NCBI GenBank assembly: GCA_934513685.1 | Contig: CAKSWY010000021.1 | Span: 1-43,020, forward strand | Length of the DNA: 43,020 nucleotides | Direction: 5' to 3' | Source: an uncultured Oscillospiraceae bacterium | Lineage (GTDB): Bacteria > Bacillota > Clostridia > Oscillospirales > Ruminococcaceae | Shown: positions 29,111-37,619 of the stretch, piece after piece | Position numbering within the stretch: the stretch's first letter is position 1 | How the letters are laid out: every line of letters begins with the position of its first letter | Position numbers and translations under genes: made by a program | Notes under the pieces: generated by a model | What the model was told of the DNA's origin: nothing | The model's input: the letters and a program-made list of their open reading frames with translations, nothing else | The model's database searches: none

Positions 29111-31555
29111 TTGGCAAACCTTGATAAGGAGGCGATTCTCATCGCAACGAGGGAACCCGGCCGCCGCCAACCCGGCGCGCAGCCGCAGCCCAGCCGCACC
29201 CAGCCTCAGGAGGGCGCGGCCCCGGGCCGAAAGAAGAAAAAACGGAGCGCATGGGGGGTGTTCTGGCGCTTTTGCGTGGTATGCCTTTGTTTGATGGTCA
29301 TGGTTGGCTCGGTGGGTGCGGTGCTCGTCAGCCTGTATGTGGTGGATGCCACTGCTTCGGACGGCGACCTGCTGAACCTGGACAACCTGGAACTGGCTAA
29401 GACCAGCATCATTTATGCGCAAAACCATGATACCGGTGAGTGGGAAGAATATGCCCAACTGAGCCGCACCAACCATCGCATCTGGGTCAATCTGGATCAG
29501 ATTCCCGATGATATGAAGTGGGCGGTCATCTGCCTGGAGGACAAGGACTTTTACACCGAACCCGGCGTAAACTTCAAGCGCACCGCCAGCGTGACCCTGA
29601 ACCTGGTGCTTACCAAGCTGACCGGCGGCAAACTGTCGCTGTACAGCTCGCTGCAGGGCGCTTCCACGCTGGAACAGCAGCTCATCAAGAACATTACCGG
29701 CGACAACGGAACCGACGGCAGCGATGGCATTACCCGAAAGCTGCGGGAGATCTTCCGTGCGTTGGGTGTGGACAACCGCTATTCAAAGGACACCATTCTG
29801 GAAGCCTACCTGAATACCATCAGCCTGACGGGCACCATTGCCGGTGTTGAGGCAGGCGCAAATGAGTATTTCAACAAGCCGGTGGAGGAACTCAGCCTGC
29901 CGGAGTGTGCTTCCATTGCGGCCATCATCCGCAGCCCTCAGTCTTACAGCCCCATTGCCAATCCGGAGCAGCATCTGGCCCGCCGCAACTATGTGCTGAA
30001 GCTGATGCTGGATCAGGGCAAGATTACGCAGGAAGAATACCAGGAGGCCGTGGACACCCCGCTGACCCTGGCGGATTCTACCAGCGACAGCGGTGAAAAG
30101 ACTTCTTCCGTGAACTCCTACTACACGGACGCCATTCTGAACCAGCTGAAAAAGGACATCATGGCCAAGGAGGAATGCGGCGAAGAGCAGGCGCTGAACA
30201 CCATTTACAATGGCGGCCTGCGCATTTATGCCGCGGTGGACCCCTATCTGCAGAGCCAGATGGAGACCATGATGCTGAATGCCGACGATCAGTACTTCCC
30301 GGCCTGCTGGCGGGAAGTGGCGGAGGATGAGGTGGCCTCGGGCGAGGGCGAGCCGCTCTACAATGAGGACGGCAGTCGCAAAACCGACTCCAACGGTACC
30401 CCCATGGTGCGAGTGCGCATTCAGGCTGCCGCAGTCACGATGGATTACAGCGGCCGCGTGCTGGCGGTGGGCGGCGGCATTGGCGAAAAGACGGCGGATC
30501 TGGTTCTGAACCGCGCCATTGATTCGCCTCGGCAGACGGGATCCAGCGCAAAGCCTATTGCGGCCTATTGCCTGGCTCTGGAAAATCAGGCCATCAATTT
30601 CTCCAGCCTGATTCCCGATGCACCCTTCTACACGGCTGAGGACGAAAAAGTCCCCAACGAGACTTACTTCCGCCGTCAGGGCTGGAATGTGAACAACCCG
30701 CCGGCCGCCGCCTATGGCATTACCGAGGCATGGCGTGACTGGCCCTCCAACTTTGATCGCCAGTATAACCACGGCACCCGGTACGGCACCATTGATGCAA
30801 GCTCGGTAACGGTGGCAACTGGTCTGGCGAATTCGTACAATACCACAGCCGTCTGGGTGGGCAGCTATGTGGGCACCGACAATATGTACAATTTTGTGCA
30901 CGATACCCTGCACGTGGACAGCCTGCAGCCCAGCGATGCCGATTACAGCCCCATTGTACTGGGCGGCCAGACGGTGGGTGTTACGCCGCTGGAACTGTGC
31001 GCGGCGTACCAGATCTTCAATGAGGGCAAGTACACCACGCCGTATCTGTACAGCGAAGTGACCAATGACGTGGGCGAGATCTACATCGACAAAACCGGTG
31101 AGATCACCACCACCGAGGCCCTGACCAAAGAGACGGCCACCATTATGAACCGCCTGCTGCGCGGCGTGTTTGTGGGCGGTACGGCCAGCGGCCTGACCCC
31201 CTCGGCCGGCGGCATGGAAGCGGTTGGTAAAACCGGCACTACCACCGACAACAAGGACTATACCTTCGTGGGCCTGACCCCCTATTACGTCACCAGCCTG
31301 TGGTGCGGCTATGACACGCCGTATGACATGACCAAGGTGAGCAGCAGCGCTTCCACTGTCTTGAAAAAGGCGTGGAAGAGCTACATGGAGATGGTGCAGG
31401 GCGATCTGGAGCCGAAGAGCTTCCCGTACAGCGAAAATGTGGTGCGGGCGGCTTACTGCACTGTGACCGGCGACCTGGCTGGCCCGGCCTGCCCCTCGGC
31501 CACCGGCTACTACACTCAGGACAATATGCCGGCACAGTGTACTGCCCACGGCTGA
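29111..31555 (+). CDS. Class A penicillin-binding protein (PBP1a-like)
   Basis: A bifunctional peptidoglycan synthase of about 814 residues counted from the TTG at 29111. It has a basic proline-rich cytoplasmic tail and one membrane segment (about 49-75). The GT51 transglycosylase has EDKDF at 143-147, GASTLEQQ at 183-190 and RKLREIFRA. The transpeptidase has SSAK at 478-481, SYN at 575-577 and KTG at 707-709. It polymerises and crosslinks glycan strands outside the membrane. The start is doubtful. The strong site AAGGAGG (29126-29132) lies downstream of the TTG and precisely eight bases before an in-frame ATC at 29141. No ATG, GTG or TTG follows before the membrane segment. Confidence 0.93.
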   Translation: MANLDKEAILIATREPGRRQPGAQPQPSRTQPQEGAAPGRKKKKRSAWGVFWRFCVVCLCLMVMVGSVGAVLVSLYVVDATASDGDLLNLDNLELAKTSIIYAQNHDTGEWEEYAQLSRTNHRIWVNLDQIPDDMKWAVICLEDKDFYTEPGVNFKRTASVTLNLVLTKLTGGKLSLYSSLQGASTLEQQLIKNITGDNGTDGSDGITRKLREIFRALGVDNRYSKDTILEAYLNTISLTGTIAGVEAGANEYFNKPVEELSLPECASIAAIIRSPQSYSPIANPEQHLARRNYVLKLMLDQGKITQEEYQEAVDTPLTLADSTSDSGEKTSSVNSYYTDAILNQLKKDIMAKEECGEEQALNTIYNGGLRIYAAVDPYLQSQMETMMLNADDQYFPACWREVAEDEVASGEGEPLYNEDGSRKTDSNGTPMVRVRIQAAAVTMDYSGRVLAVGGGIGEKTADLVLNRAIDSPRQTGSSAKPIAAYCLALENQAINFSSLIPDAPFYTAEDEKVPNETYFRRQGWNVNNPPAAAYGITEAWRDWPSNFDRQYNHGTRYGTIDASSVTVATGLANSYNTTAVWVGSYVGTDNMYNFVHDTLHVDSLQPSDADYSPIVLGGQTVGVTPLELCAAYQIFNEGKYTTPYLYSEVTNDVGEIYIDKTGEITTTEALTKETATIMNRLLRGVFVGGTASGLTPSAGGMEAVGKTGTTTDNKDYTFVGLTPYYVTSLWCGYDTPYDMTKVSSSASTVLKKAWKSYMEMVQGDLEPKSFPYSENVVRAAYCTVTGDLAGPACPSATGYYTQDNMPAQCTAHG

Positions 31556-31630
31556 CAAAAACCAAGGGTTGAATCCGGCACAAGCACACAAACCCTGGAA
31601 ATGTGCCTTAGCTAAAAACAGAACCTAAAA

Positions 31631-31669
31631 AAAGGCCCTGTGCGTCTCTGAACAGCGCACAGGGCCTTT
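31631..31669 (+). terminator. Terminator after the PBP gene
   Basis: A perfect 14-bp stem AAAGGCCCTGTGCG/CGCACAGGGCCTTT with an 11-base loop. The A run on its left side makes it strongest for minus-strand transcripts, but it is the only stem after the PBP stop. Confidence 0.75.
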
Positions 31670-31772
31670 GTGCATTTCGGTGACGAGTTTGCCCGATTGC
31701 CTGCGCGAAAATGTTCAGAATCCCAAAAATGAAAAAGATTGCGGGCAAAGGCTGTACTCTTTTGTGGCAAAG

Positions 31773-31781
31773 TGGTATAGT
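31773..31781 (+). promoter_or_regulatory. Extended -10 promoter of the ACT-hom-thrB-lysC run
   Basis: TGG-TATAGT (TATAGT at 31776-31781) lies about 50 bases before the ACT-domain gene. The -35 region is poor. No T-box or long leader is visible upstream, so threonine control would have to act by another means. Confidence 0.5.
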
Positions 31782-31832
31782 AACCTTGTTGCGTGAAAAG
31801 AGTACATTTGTGTTCAGGAGGTGAACAAGGCC

Positions 31833-32258
31833 ATGGAACGGCGTTTTCTTATGGTGGATGCGGCGGTATTGCCGGAAGTGTTTCTGAAAGTGCTGAAAGC
31901 AAAAGAACTGCTGGCCAACGGCGCGGCGCGGAATATCTCTGCGGCGACCCGCCAGGCCGGAATTTCCCGCAGTGCATTCTATAAGTATAAAGACTGTATT
32001 TTCGATTCGGAAAACAGCCGGGAGGTCATCACCGTAATGGCCACCCTACTGGATGAAACCGGTGCGCTGCAGGCGCTTTTGGCGGGAATTTCCGCGGCCG
32101 GGGCCAGCATTGTGACCATCAACCAGGCCACCCCCGAAAACGGGGCAGCTCAAGTGGCCGTTTCGGTTCGTACCGGCACCATGCAGATGAGTGTGGAAGA
32201 AATGATGAGCCGCCTGGTGCGTCAGCGCACGGTGGTGGAAGTGCACCGCGGATTGTGA
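31833..32258 (+). CDS. ACT domain-containing protein, PheB/UPF0735-like
   Basis: A 141-residue protein of the PheB-like family. An N-terminal half with a helix-turn-helix-like segment (NISAATRQAGISRSAFYKYKDCIF) is joined to a C-terminal ACT domain (ALLAGISAAGASIVTINQATP...VAVSVRT). ACT domains bind amino acids. Proteins of this kind commonly stand directly before homoserine dehydrogenase in Clostridia and are suspected regulators of the aspartate pathway. The ATG at 31833 follows AGGAGG. A GTG at 31821 overlaps that site and is less likely. Confidence 0.88.
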   Translation: MERRFLMVDAAVLPEVFLKVLKAKELLANGAARNISAATRQAGISRSAFYKYKDCIFDSENSREVITVMATLLDETGALQALLAGISAAGASIVTINQATPENGAAQVAVSVRTGTMQMSVEEMMSRLVRQRTVVEVHRGL

Positions 32259-32293
32259 GAGGGCAGAATATCGAGGCGTAAGGAGAGAGCAAA

Positions 32294-33523
32294 ATGGCAA
32301 AGATTGCAATCATGGGCTTTGGCACCGTAGGCAGCGGTGTGCTGGAGGTCATTCGGCGGAATGCCGCCGCCATCAGCCGCCGTGCCGGCGAGCCGGTGGA
32401 GGTGAAATACATTCTGGACGTGCGGGATTTTTCCGGCACGCCGGATGCGGATCTGTTCGTGAACAATATTGATGTGATCCTGAACGATCCGGAGATCAAA
32501 GTGGTGGTGGAGACCATCGGCGGCACCCGCTTTGCCTATCCCTATGTGAAGGCCTGCCTGGAAAGCGGCCGCAGTGTGGCCACCAGCAACAAGGAAATGG
32601 TGGCCACCTATGGCGCCGAGCTGCTGGCGCTGGCCAAAGAGCACGGTGTGGCCTTCCTGTTTGAGGCCAGCGTGGGCGGCGGTACCCCCATCATCACGCC
32701 CATGCACCAGTGCCTGGCTGCCAACGTGATCAGCGAGATCGAGGGCATTGTGAACGGCACCACCAACTTCATGCTCACCAAGATGGCGCGCGAGAACATG
32801 GGCTTTGCCGAGGCGCTGAAGATCGCCCAGCAGCTGGGCTATGCCGAGACCAAGGACCCCTCGGACGATGTGGACGGCCGGGATGCCTGCCGCAAGATCT
32901 GCATCCTGTCCAGCCTGGCTTACGGCCATCACATCTATCCCCAGAACGTGCCCACGCATGGCATTCGGGACATTCTGGTGGAGGACGTGAAGGCGGCGGC
33001 GCAGCTGGATTGCGCCATTAAACTGATCGCCCGTTCGCACCGGGAAGAGGACGGCACCATTTCGGCCAGCGTGGCCCCCATGCTGGTGCCCATGTCCAAT
33101 CAGCTGGCCGGCGTGGACGATGTGTTCAATGCCGTTCTGGTAAAGGGCGATATGCTGGGCGATGTGGTGTTCTACGGCAAGGGCGCGGGCAAGCTGCCCA
33201 CCGCCAGCGCCGTGGTAGCCGATGTGATCGACGCCCTGAAGAACGGCGTGAAGATTCACGACAGCCTGTTCTGGCGGGCCGCTGCCCCGGAGGACGGCCT
33301 GTTCACCGACAACAGCCATGCCGCATATTATGTGCGAAGCAAGGGCGTTGCGGCTCCCGTTCTGGCGGCACTGTGCGGCGAAGGCAAGGTTGTGTTTGAG
33401 CAGGACGATATGGTGGCTTACCTGGCCGATGACACCTGCGATGCAGCCGTAGAGGGCATTGGCCGGAAGCTGGAAGCGCTTGGCGGCCATCTGGAACTGG
33501 TTCTGCGCCGCCTGGAGGGGTAA
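32294..33523 (+). CDS. hom: Homoserine dehydrogenase
   Basis: A 409-residue enzyme that reduces aspartate semialdehyde to homoserine with NAD(P)H. The dinucleotide-binding motif GFGTVGSGV is at the start. ATSNKEMVATYG and VGGGTPIITP follow, then the substrate region GIVNGTTNFMLTKM and KDPSDDVDGRDACRK with its catalytic lysine and acidic residues. The last 80 residues form an ACT-like tail (HAAYYVRSKGVAAPVLAALC), less obvious than in longer homologues. It lies 35 bases after the ACT gene and four before thrB. Confidence 0.96.
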   Translation: MAKIAIMGFGTVGSGVLEVIRRNAAAISRRAGEPVEVKYILDVRDFSGTPDADLFVNNIDVILNDPEIKVVVETIGGTRFAYPYVKACLESGRSVATSNKEMVATYGAELLALAKEHGVAFLFEASVGGGTPIITPMHQCLAANVISEIEGIVNGTTNFMLTKMARENMGFAEALKIAQQLGYAETKDPSDDVDGRDACRKICILSSLAYGHHIYPQNVPTHGIRDILVEDVKAAAQLDCAIKLIARSHREEDGTISASVAPMLVPMSNQLAGVDDVFNAVLVKGDMLGDVVFYGKGAGKLPTASAVVADVIDALKNGVKIHDSLFWRAAAPEDGLFTDNSHAAYYVRSKGVAAPVLAALCGEGKVVFEQDDMVAYLADDTCDAAVEGIGRKLEALGGHLELVLRRLEG

Positions 33524-33527
33524 CCTC

Positions 33528-34421
33528 ATGAAGATTTTTGTAAAAGTGCCGGCCACCAGCGCCAATGTGGGCGCAGGCTTTGATTCGCTGGGCCTGGCGG
33601 TGTCCATGTACAACACCGTCACCTTCGAAGAGAGCGATCGGTTGGAGATTTCCAGCTGCGATGGCACCATCGTGCCTACGGGCCAATCCAACCTGGTGTA
33701 CCGCTCGGTGAAGGCCGTGTTTGATCAGCTGGATGAGAAGCTGCCCGGGCTGAAGATCACCCAGACCAATGCCATTCCCATGGCGCGGGGCCTGGGCTCC
33801 AGCTCCGCCTGCATTGTGGCGGGCATTCTGGGCGCCAATGCCATGCTGGGCAACCGGCTGACTCATCGACAGATGCTCACCATGGCCACTGCCATTGAGG
33901 GCCACCCCGACAATGTGGCCCCGGCCATGCTGGGCGGCTTTGTAACCAGCGCCTACGACGAGGGCCAGGTGTACAGCGTTAAAAAGAACATCAGCGACGA
34001 TCTGGCGTTTGCGGCATTTATTCCCAACTTTAAGCTGCTGACGGAGAAGGCCCGCGCCGCGCTGCCTGCCCAGGTGAGCCACAAGGACGCGGTGTACAAC
34101 CTGTCCCGCGCCGCGCTGGCCACGGCGGCGTTCTGCGATGGTGAGTATGAGCTGCTGCGGGTGGCTACCAAAGACAAACTGCACCAGCAGTACCGCCTGC
34201 CGCTGATTCCGGGCGGCGAGGAGATTTTTGAGCTGGCCCATGAGCTGGGCGCCTATGCGGTGTATATCTCCGGTGCAGGCCCCACCATTATGGCCGTGGT
34301 TCATCGGGACAACGAGGATTTCTTTGCGCAGGCAGAGGAAGCCATGACCCAGGATGACAAAATGATCGCTTTTTCTCTGCGCCGTCTGCTGGCAGACAAC
34401 ACCGGCGCAGTGGTGGAATAA
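33528..34421 (+). CDS. thrB: Homoserine kinase
   Basis: A 297-residue GHMP kinase that phosphorylates homoserine on the way to threonine. It has VPATSANVGAGFDSLGLAV at the N-terminus and the glycine-rich ATP loop MARGLGSSSACIV. EGHPDNVAPA and a C-terminal SGAGPTIMAV motif follow. The ATG at 33528 follows the hom stop by four bases, with GGAGGGG inside hom as ribosome site. Threonine synthase (thrC) is not in the window. Confidence 0.96.
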   Translation: MKIFVKVPATSANVGAGFDSLGLAVSMYNTVTFEESDRLEISSCDGTIVPTGQSNLVYRSVKAVFDQLDEKLPGLKITQTNAIPMARGLGSSSACIVAGILGANAMLGNRLTHRQMLTMATAIEGHPDNVAPAMLGGFVTSAYDEGQVYSVKKNISDDLAFAAFIPNFKLLTEKARAALPAQVSHKDAVYNLSRAALATAAFCDGEYELLRVATKDKLHQQYRLPLIPGGEEIFELAHELGAYAVYISGAGPTIMAVVHRDNEDFFAQAEEAMTQDDKMIAFSLRRLLADNTGAVVE

Positions 34422-34466
34422 AGGCAGAGCCGAAACGGCGGCTGCATGACAGAGGAGGAGAAGAAT

Positions 34467-35675
34467 ATGGCGTTGATCGTACAGAAGTTCGGCGGCTCAT
34501 CGGTTGCCGATCGTGACCGTATTTTCAACGTGGCGCGCATTGTAAGCAACACCCACAATGCGGGCAACGATGTGGTGGTGGTGGTGTCCGCCCAGGGCGA
34601 CACCACCGATGACCTGCTGGCCAAAGCGGCAGAGATCACCCACGACCCTTCGGGCCGCGAGATGGATATGCTGCTGGCAGCCGGTGAGGAGATCAGCATT
34701 GCGCTGCTGACCATGGCGCTGCAGAGCATGGGCACTTCGGCCATCAGCCTGACGGGCTGGCAGGCGGGCTTCCGCACGGATCAGTCCTACACCAAGGCCC
34801 GCATTCAGCGTCTGGACACCGAGCGCATTGAAAACGAGCTGAACCGCAACCGCGTGGTGGTGGTGGCAGGCTTCCAGGGCCTGAACAAGATGGACGACAT
34901 CACGACCCTGGGCCGCGGCGGCTCGGATACCAGTGCAGTGGCCATTGCTGCCGCGCTGCACGCCGATCGCTGCCAGATTTTCACCGATGTGGAGGGCGTG
35001 TACACCGCCGATCCCCGCAAGGTGCCCAATGCGAAAAAGCTGGAGGAGATCAGCTTTGACGAAATGCTGGAGCTGGCCAGCCTGGGCGCTCAGGTGCTGA
35101 ACAACCGCAGTGTGGAACTTGCCAAGAAGTACGGGGTTGAGCTGGAAGTGCTTTCCTCGTTGAACCCCGTGCCGGGTACCGTTGTGAAGGAGGTTGCAAA
35201 GGATATGGAAGGAATGCTGATCAAGGGTGTGGCCAAGGATACCGACGTGGCCGTGATTACCATCATGGATGTGCCCGATGTACCGGGTATGTCGTTCAAG
35301 GTGTTCGGAATTCTGGCCCAGAAGAAGATCAACGTTGACATCATTCTGCAGGCCGGCGGCCGCGACAACACCAAGGACTTGACCTTTACGGTGCCTCTGG
35401 GCGATGCCGAAACGGCCATTTCCGTTCTGGAAGAGAACAAGGCCCGCTATGGCGGCGGCGATGTGAAGCTGCGCACCGATTTTGCAAAGGTGTCCATTGT
35501 GGGCGCCGGTATGCAGAGCCACTCCGGTGTGGCCTCCCGTATGTTTGAGGCTCTGTACGAGAGCAACATCAACATCCACATGATCTCCACCAGTGAGATC
35601 AAGATCAGCGTCATCATTGAGAAGAAGGACGCTGACCGTGCAGTGGCGGCCATTCACAACGCATTCATTCACTGA
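34467..35675 (+). CDS. lysC: Aspartate kinase
   Basis: A 402-residue aspartokinase that starts the aspartate family pathway. It begins MALIVQKFGGSSVAD. The nucleotide region includes GRGGSDTSAVAIAAAL, and VEGVYTADPRKVP is typical. Two ACT domains follow in the C-terminal third (ITIMDVPDVPGMSFKVFGIL and VSIVGAGMQSHSGVASRMFE) and suggest feedback control by lysine and/or threonine. The ATG at 34467 has AGGAGGAG upstream. It is co-directional with hom and thrB, so supply and use of aspartate semialdehyde are linked. Confidence 0.96.
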   Translation: MALIVQKFGGSSVADRDRIFNVARIVSNTHNAGNDVVVVVSAQGDTTDDLLAKAAEITHDPSGREMDMLLAAGEEISIALLTMALQSMGTSAISLTGWQAGFRTDQSYTKARIQRLDTERIENELNRNRVVVVAGFQGLNKMDDITTLGRGGSDTSAVAIAAALHADRCQIFTDVEGVYTADPRKVPNAKKLEEISFDEMLELASLGAQVLNNRSVELAKKYGVELEVLSSLNPVPGTVVKEVAKDMEGMLIKGVAKDTDVAVITIMDVPDVPGMSFKVFGILAQKKINVDIILQAGGRDNTKDLTFTVPLGDAETAISVLEENKARYGGGDVKLRTDFAKVSIVGAGMQSHSGVASRMFEALYESNINIHMISTSEIKISVIIEKKDADRAVAAIHNAFIH

Positions 35676-35721
35676 AAAAGCAGTCGGAAAACAGTATAAT
35701 TTGTCCGTTTGCGGGCATTCT

Positions 35722-35757
35722 AAGCAGGGAGACAGGCAAGAGCTTGTCTCCCTGCTT
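35722..35757 (+). terminator. Terminator after lysC
   Basis: A perfect 13-bp stem AAGCAGGGAGACA/TGTCTCCCTGCTT with a ten-base loop, then CTTTGC. A TATAAT hexamer at 35695-35700 precedes it, so the next small gene may have its own short transcript through this hairpin. Confidence 0.8.
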
Positions 35758-35800
35758 CTTTGCATAAAAAGCAGAAGCCCACAACAGGAGGAATGCAGGG

Positions 35801-36043
35801 ATGAATCAGAAAAAACGTGTGCAGCAGGAGCGGCAGGCGGCATTGGAGAAACAGAACCCGGAGCGAACGCACTACTGTTATTGGAACCAGAACGGGCAGA
35901 CGGAACTTCCGGGAGGCGGGTATGCCTATCCCCGTGTGAACGGGGAATGGGGAAAGGCCGGGCCGCTGAACTGGCAGGCGATCAACCCGAATGCAGAAAA
36001 AACGGGCCTTTCCCTTACAAACATGAATGGAAAGACCCGTTAA
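35801..36043 (+). CDS. Hypothetical small protein
   Basis: An 80-residue protein I do not recognise. It begins with a strongly charged helix (MNQKKRVQQERQAALEKQ), followed by an aromatic and glycine-rich part (HYCYWNQNGQTELPGGGYAYPRVNGEWGKAGPLNW). There is no signal peptide or membrane segment. The start is well supported by AGGAGG nine bases upstream. It stands alone between the lysC terminator and a convergent regulator gene. The sequence looks like a real gene because of its ribosome site and non-random composition, but no function can be given. Confidence 0.65.
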   Translation: MNQKKRVQQERQAALEKQNPERTHYCYWNQNGQTELPGGGYAYPRVNGEWGKAGPLNWQAINPNAEKTGLSLTNMNGKTR

Positions 36044-36076
36044 GAGCCGCGAAAAAGATAAAGCTTTTGGCGAAGT

Positions 36077-37396
36077 TCAGGTTTCCGGGGCAAGCAGCTT
36101 TTGCAGCTCCAGCCGGTAGGTGCTGATGGGGCGGCCGGCCGAATTGCCCTGTTCGGTGCCCACCGCCACGGCGGCCCCCAGCTCGGTCAACTGGTTGAGA
36201 ATGCGGTTGGCTGTGCGGGGCGTGGTGTTCAGGTAGAGCGAAAGATCGTTCCGGGTGACGCGCAAATTCAGCTGGTTGCGGCTGACCTCCAGCAAACGCT
36301 CGGCGTTGGTGAGAGACAGCCCGGCGCGCTGGGCCAGCAGCTGTGCTTCCTGGCTGGACTGGGTAGAGAACGTGCGGCAGCCTTCGGCATCCAGCGGGCC
36401 GCTAAGCCGGTCGTTTTCATCAATCAGGTAGGTGCCGTGGTTGGGGTCGCGCAGAGATTCATTGATGGCGCGGTTGGCATTTTGCTGAGCCTGCAGAACA
36501 TTCAGGCCGACACCCCACCCAAGGCTGAAGGAAGTGGTGCAGTTTTGCCGCAGGTAATCCGTCAGCTGAGATCGGCTGCCATTCCGGGTCAAACGGTGCA
36601 GGGTAGAGTTGGAGGTAAGAATCTCGGTGGAATTGGCGTAATTGCGCAGGATCAGGCCGCCGCCCAGTTCCCGGTTGAATTGGGCGATCCATTCCTGAAA
36701 GTCCGGCACCTGCCGGGCGTCGGTGCCATCGGCCACGCGCACCAGTCCAACCGCCGAGAGATTGTCCGCCATTTGCTGGGATTGAATCAGATGAATCAGC
36801 TTTTCCACGGTTTCCCAGATGCCGGAGGGGGAGGGAAGCAGCAGAGCAAACGGAATGTTCGCGGTTTTCAGCTGCTCGTTCAGGCTTGTAACCCGTGTAA
36901 TGATAAAATTGGCCTGATGGCCTTCGATGATATTCTGATATTGCTGAAAAATGTCCTGATAAATGCCGGGCTGAAACAGCGGCTCAATGGAGACTTCCGG
37001 CAGCATCTGGGGACGTGCATCCGGCGTGCCAAAAATATATTCCCAGGGGATATCCACTGCCGGGCGATCCAACCAGATGCGGCGAATGTCCAGATGGGGG
37101 TTCTGATATGTGACCTGAAGCAGAGTGCGGTAATAATCGCGCTGGGTCACATCGATGTAGGTGCAGGGAACCCGCAGCTTGCTGTAATGACGCAGAAGCT
37201 GGTAATAGGGCAGCGCACCGCTGAACACGAAACCATCGCAGTCATGTTCGTGCTCTTTGTAAATTTGCGGGACCTCGTCCACGGAGCTGTACGGGAAGTA
37301 GTGAAACTGATAGGTGGCGCTGTCACGGGACGAAAGGGACGACTGAATATGGGAAAGAGACGATTTTGCCGATATAATGCCAATGGAAAAAACCAT
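36077..37396 (-). CDS. Transcriptional regulator with sensory region and winged helix
   Basis: A 439-residue cytosolic protein. The N-terminal part (about 1-190, VFSIGIISAKSSLSHIQ..., CDGFVFSGALPYYQLL) resembles a receiver-like or PrpR-N-like sensory fold. The middle (about 210-350) contains SFSLGWGVGLNVLQAQQNANRAI and LIDENDRLSGPL, which recall degenerate GGDEF-type domains in some Firmicute regulators. The C-terminal 80 residues form a winged helix (LNLRVTRNDLSLYLNTTPRTANRILNQLTELGAAVAVG). The ATG at 37396 has AGGAGA upstream; earlier in-frame codons lie in AT-rich intergenic DNA. The target and ligand are unknown, and no obvious partner gene is adjacent. Confidence 0.75.
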   Translation of the reverse strand: MVFSIGIISAKSSLSHIQSSLSSRDSATYQFHYFPYSSVDEVPQIYKEHEHDCDGFVFSGALPYYQLLRHYSKLRVPCTYIDVTQRDYYRTLLQVTYQNPHLDIRRIWLDRPAVDIPWEYIFGTPDARPQMLPEVSIEPLFQPGIYQDIFQQYQNIIEGHQANFIITRVTSLNEQLKTANIPFALLLPSPSGIWETVEKLIHLIQSQQMADNLSAVGLVRVADGTDARQVPDFQEWIAQFNRELGGGLILRNYANSTEILTSNSTLHRLTRNGSRSQLTDYLRQNCTTSFSLGWGVGLNVLQAQQNANRAINESLRDPNHGTYLIDENDRLSGPLDAEGCRTFSTQSSQEAQLLAQRAGLSLTNAERLLEVSRNQLNLRVTRNDLSLYLNTTPRTANRILNQLTELGAAVAVGTEQGNSAGRPISTYRLELQKLLAPET

Positions 37397-37539
37397 AATC
37401 GTTCTCCTGATTCTGAGCGCTTGGTGTGAAGGCCCTTGCATCTGTCCAAAATTAGTATACCAAAATAGCGAACAAGAAGAAACGAAAAAACGCCAAAAGG
37501 CAGGATGATTTAAATCTTCTGCGGGAAACGGCAGACAAA

Positions 37540-37582
37540 AAGCAACCCCGGCGAACGCAGCAGCGGTTCGCTGGGGTTGCTT
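37540..37582 (-). terminator. Terminator after lepA
   Basis: A stem AAGCAACCCC/GGGGTTGCTT with one mismatch, then GCGAAC/GTTCGC, followed on the minus strand by TTTTTGTC. It lies about 40 bases beyond the lepA stop. Confidence 0.85.
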
Positions 37583-37619
37583 TGAATGCACAAAATTTGA
37601 TAAAAGGGGAAGAACCCAG

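Noticed and set aside
36101..37429. Plus-strand frame of about 440 codons opposite the regulator
   Set aside because: A mirror of the wHTH regulator gene, which has a good start signal and a recognisable C-terminal domain.
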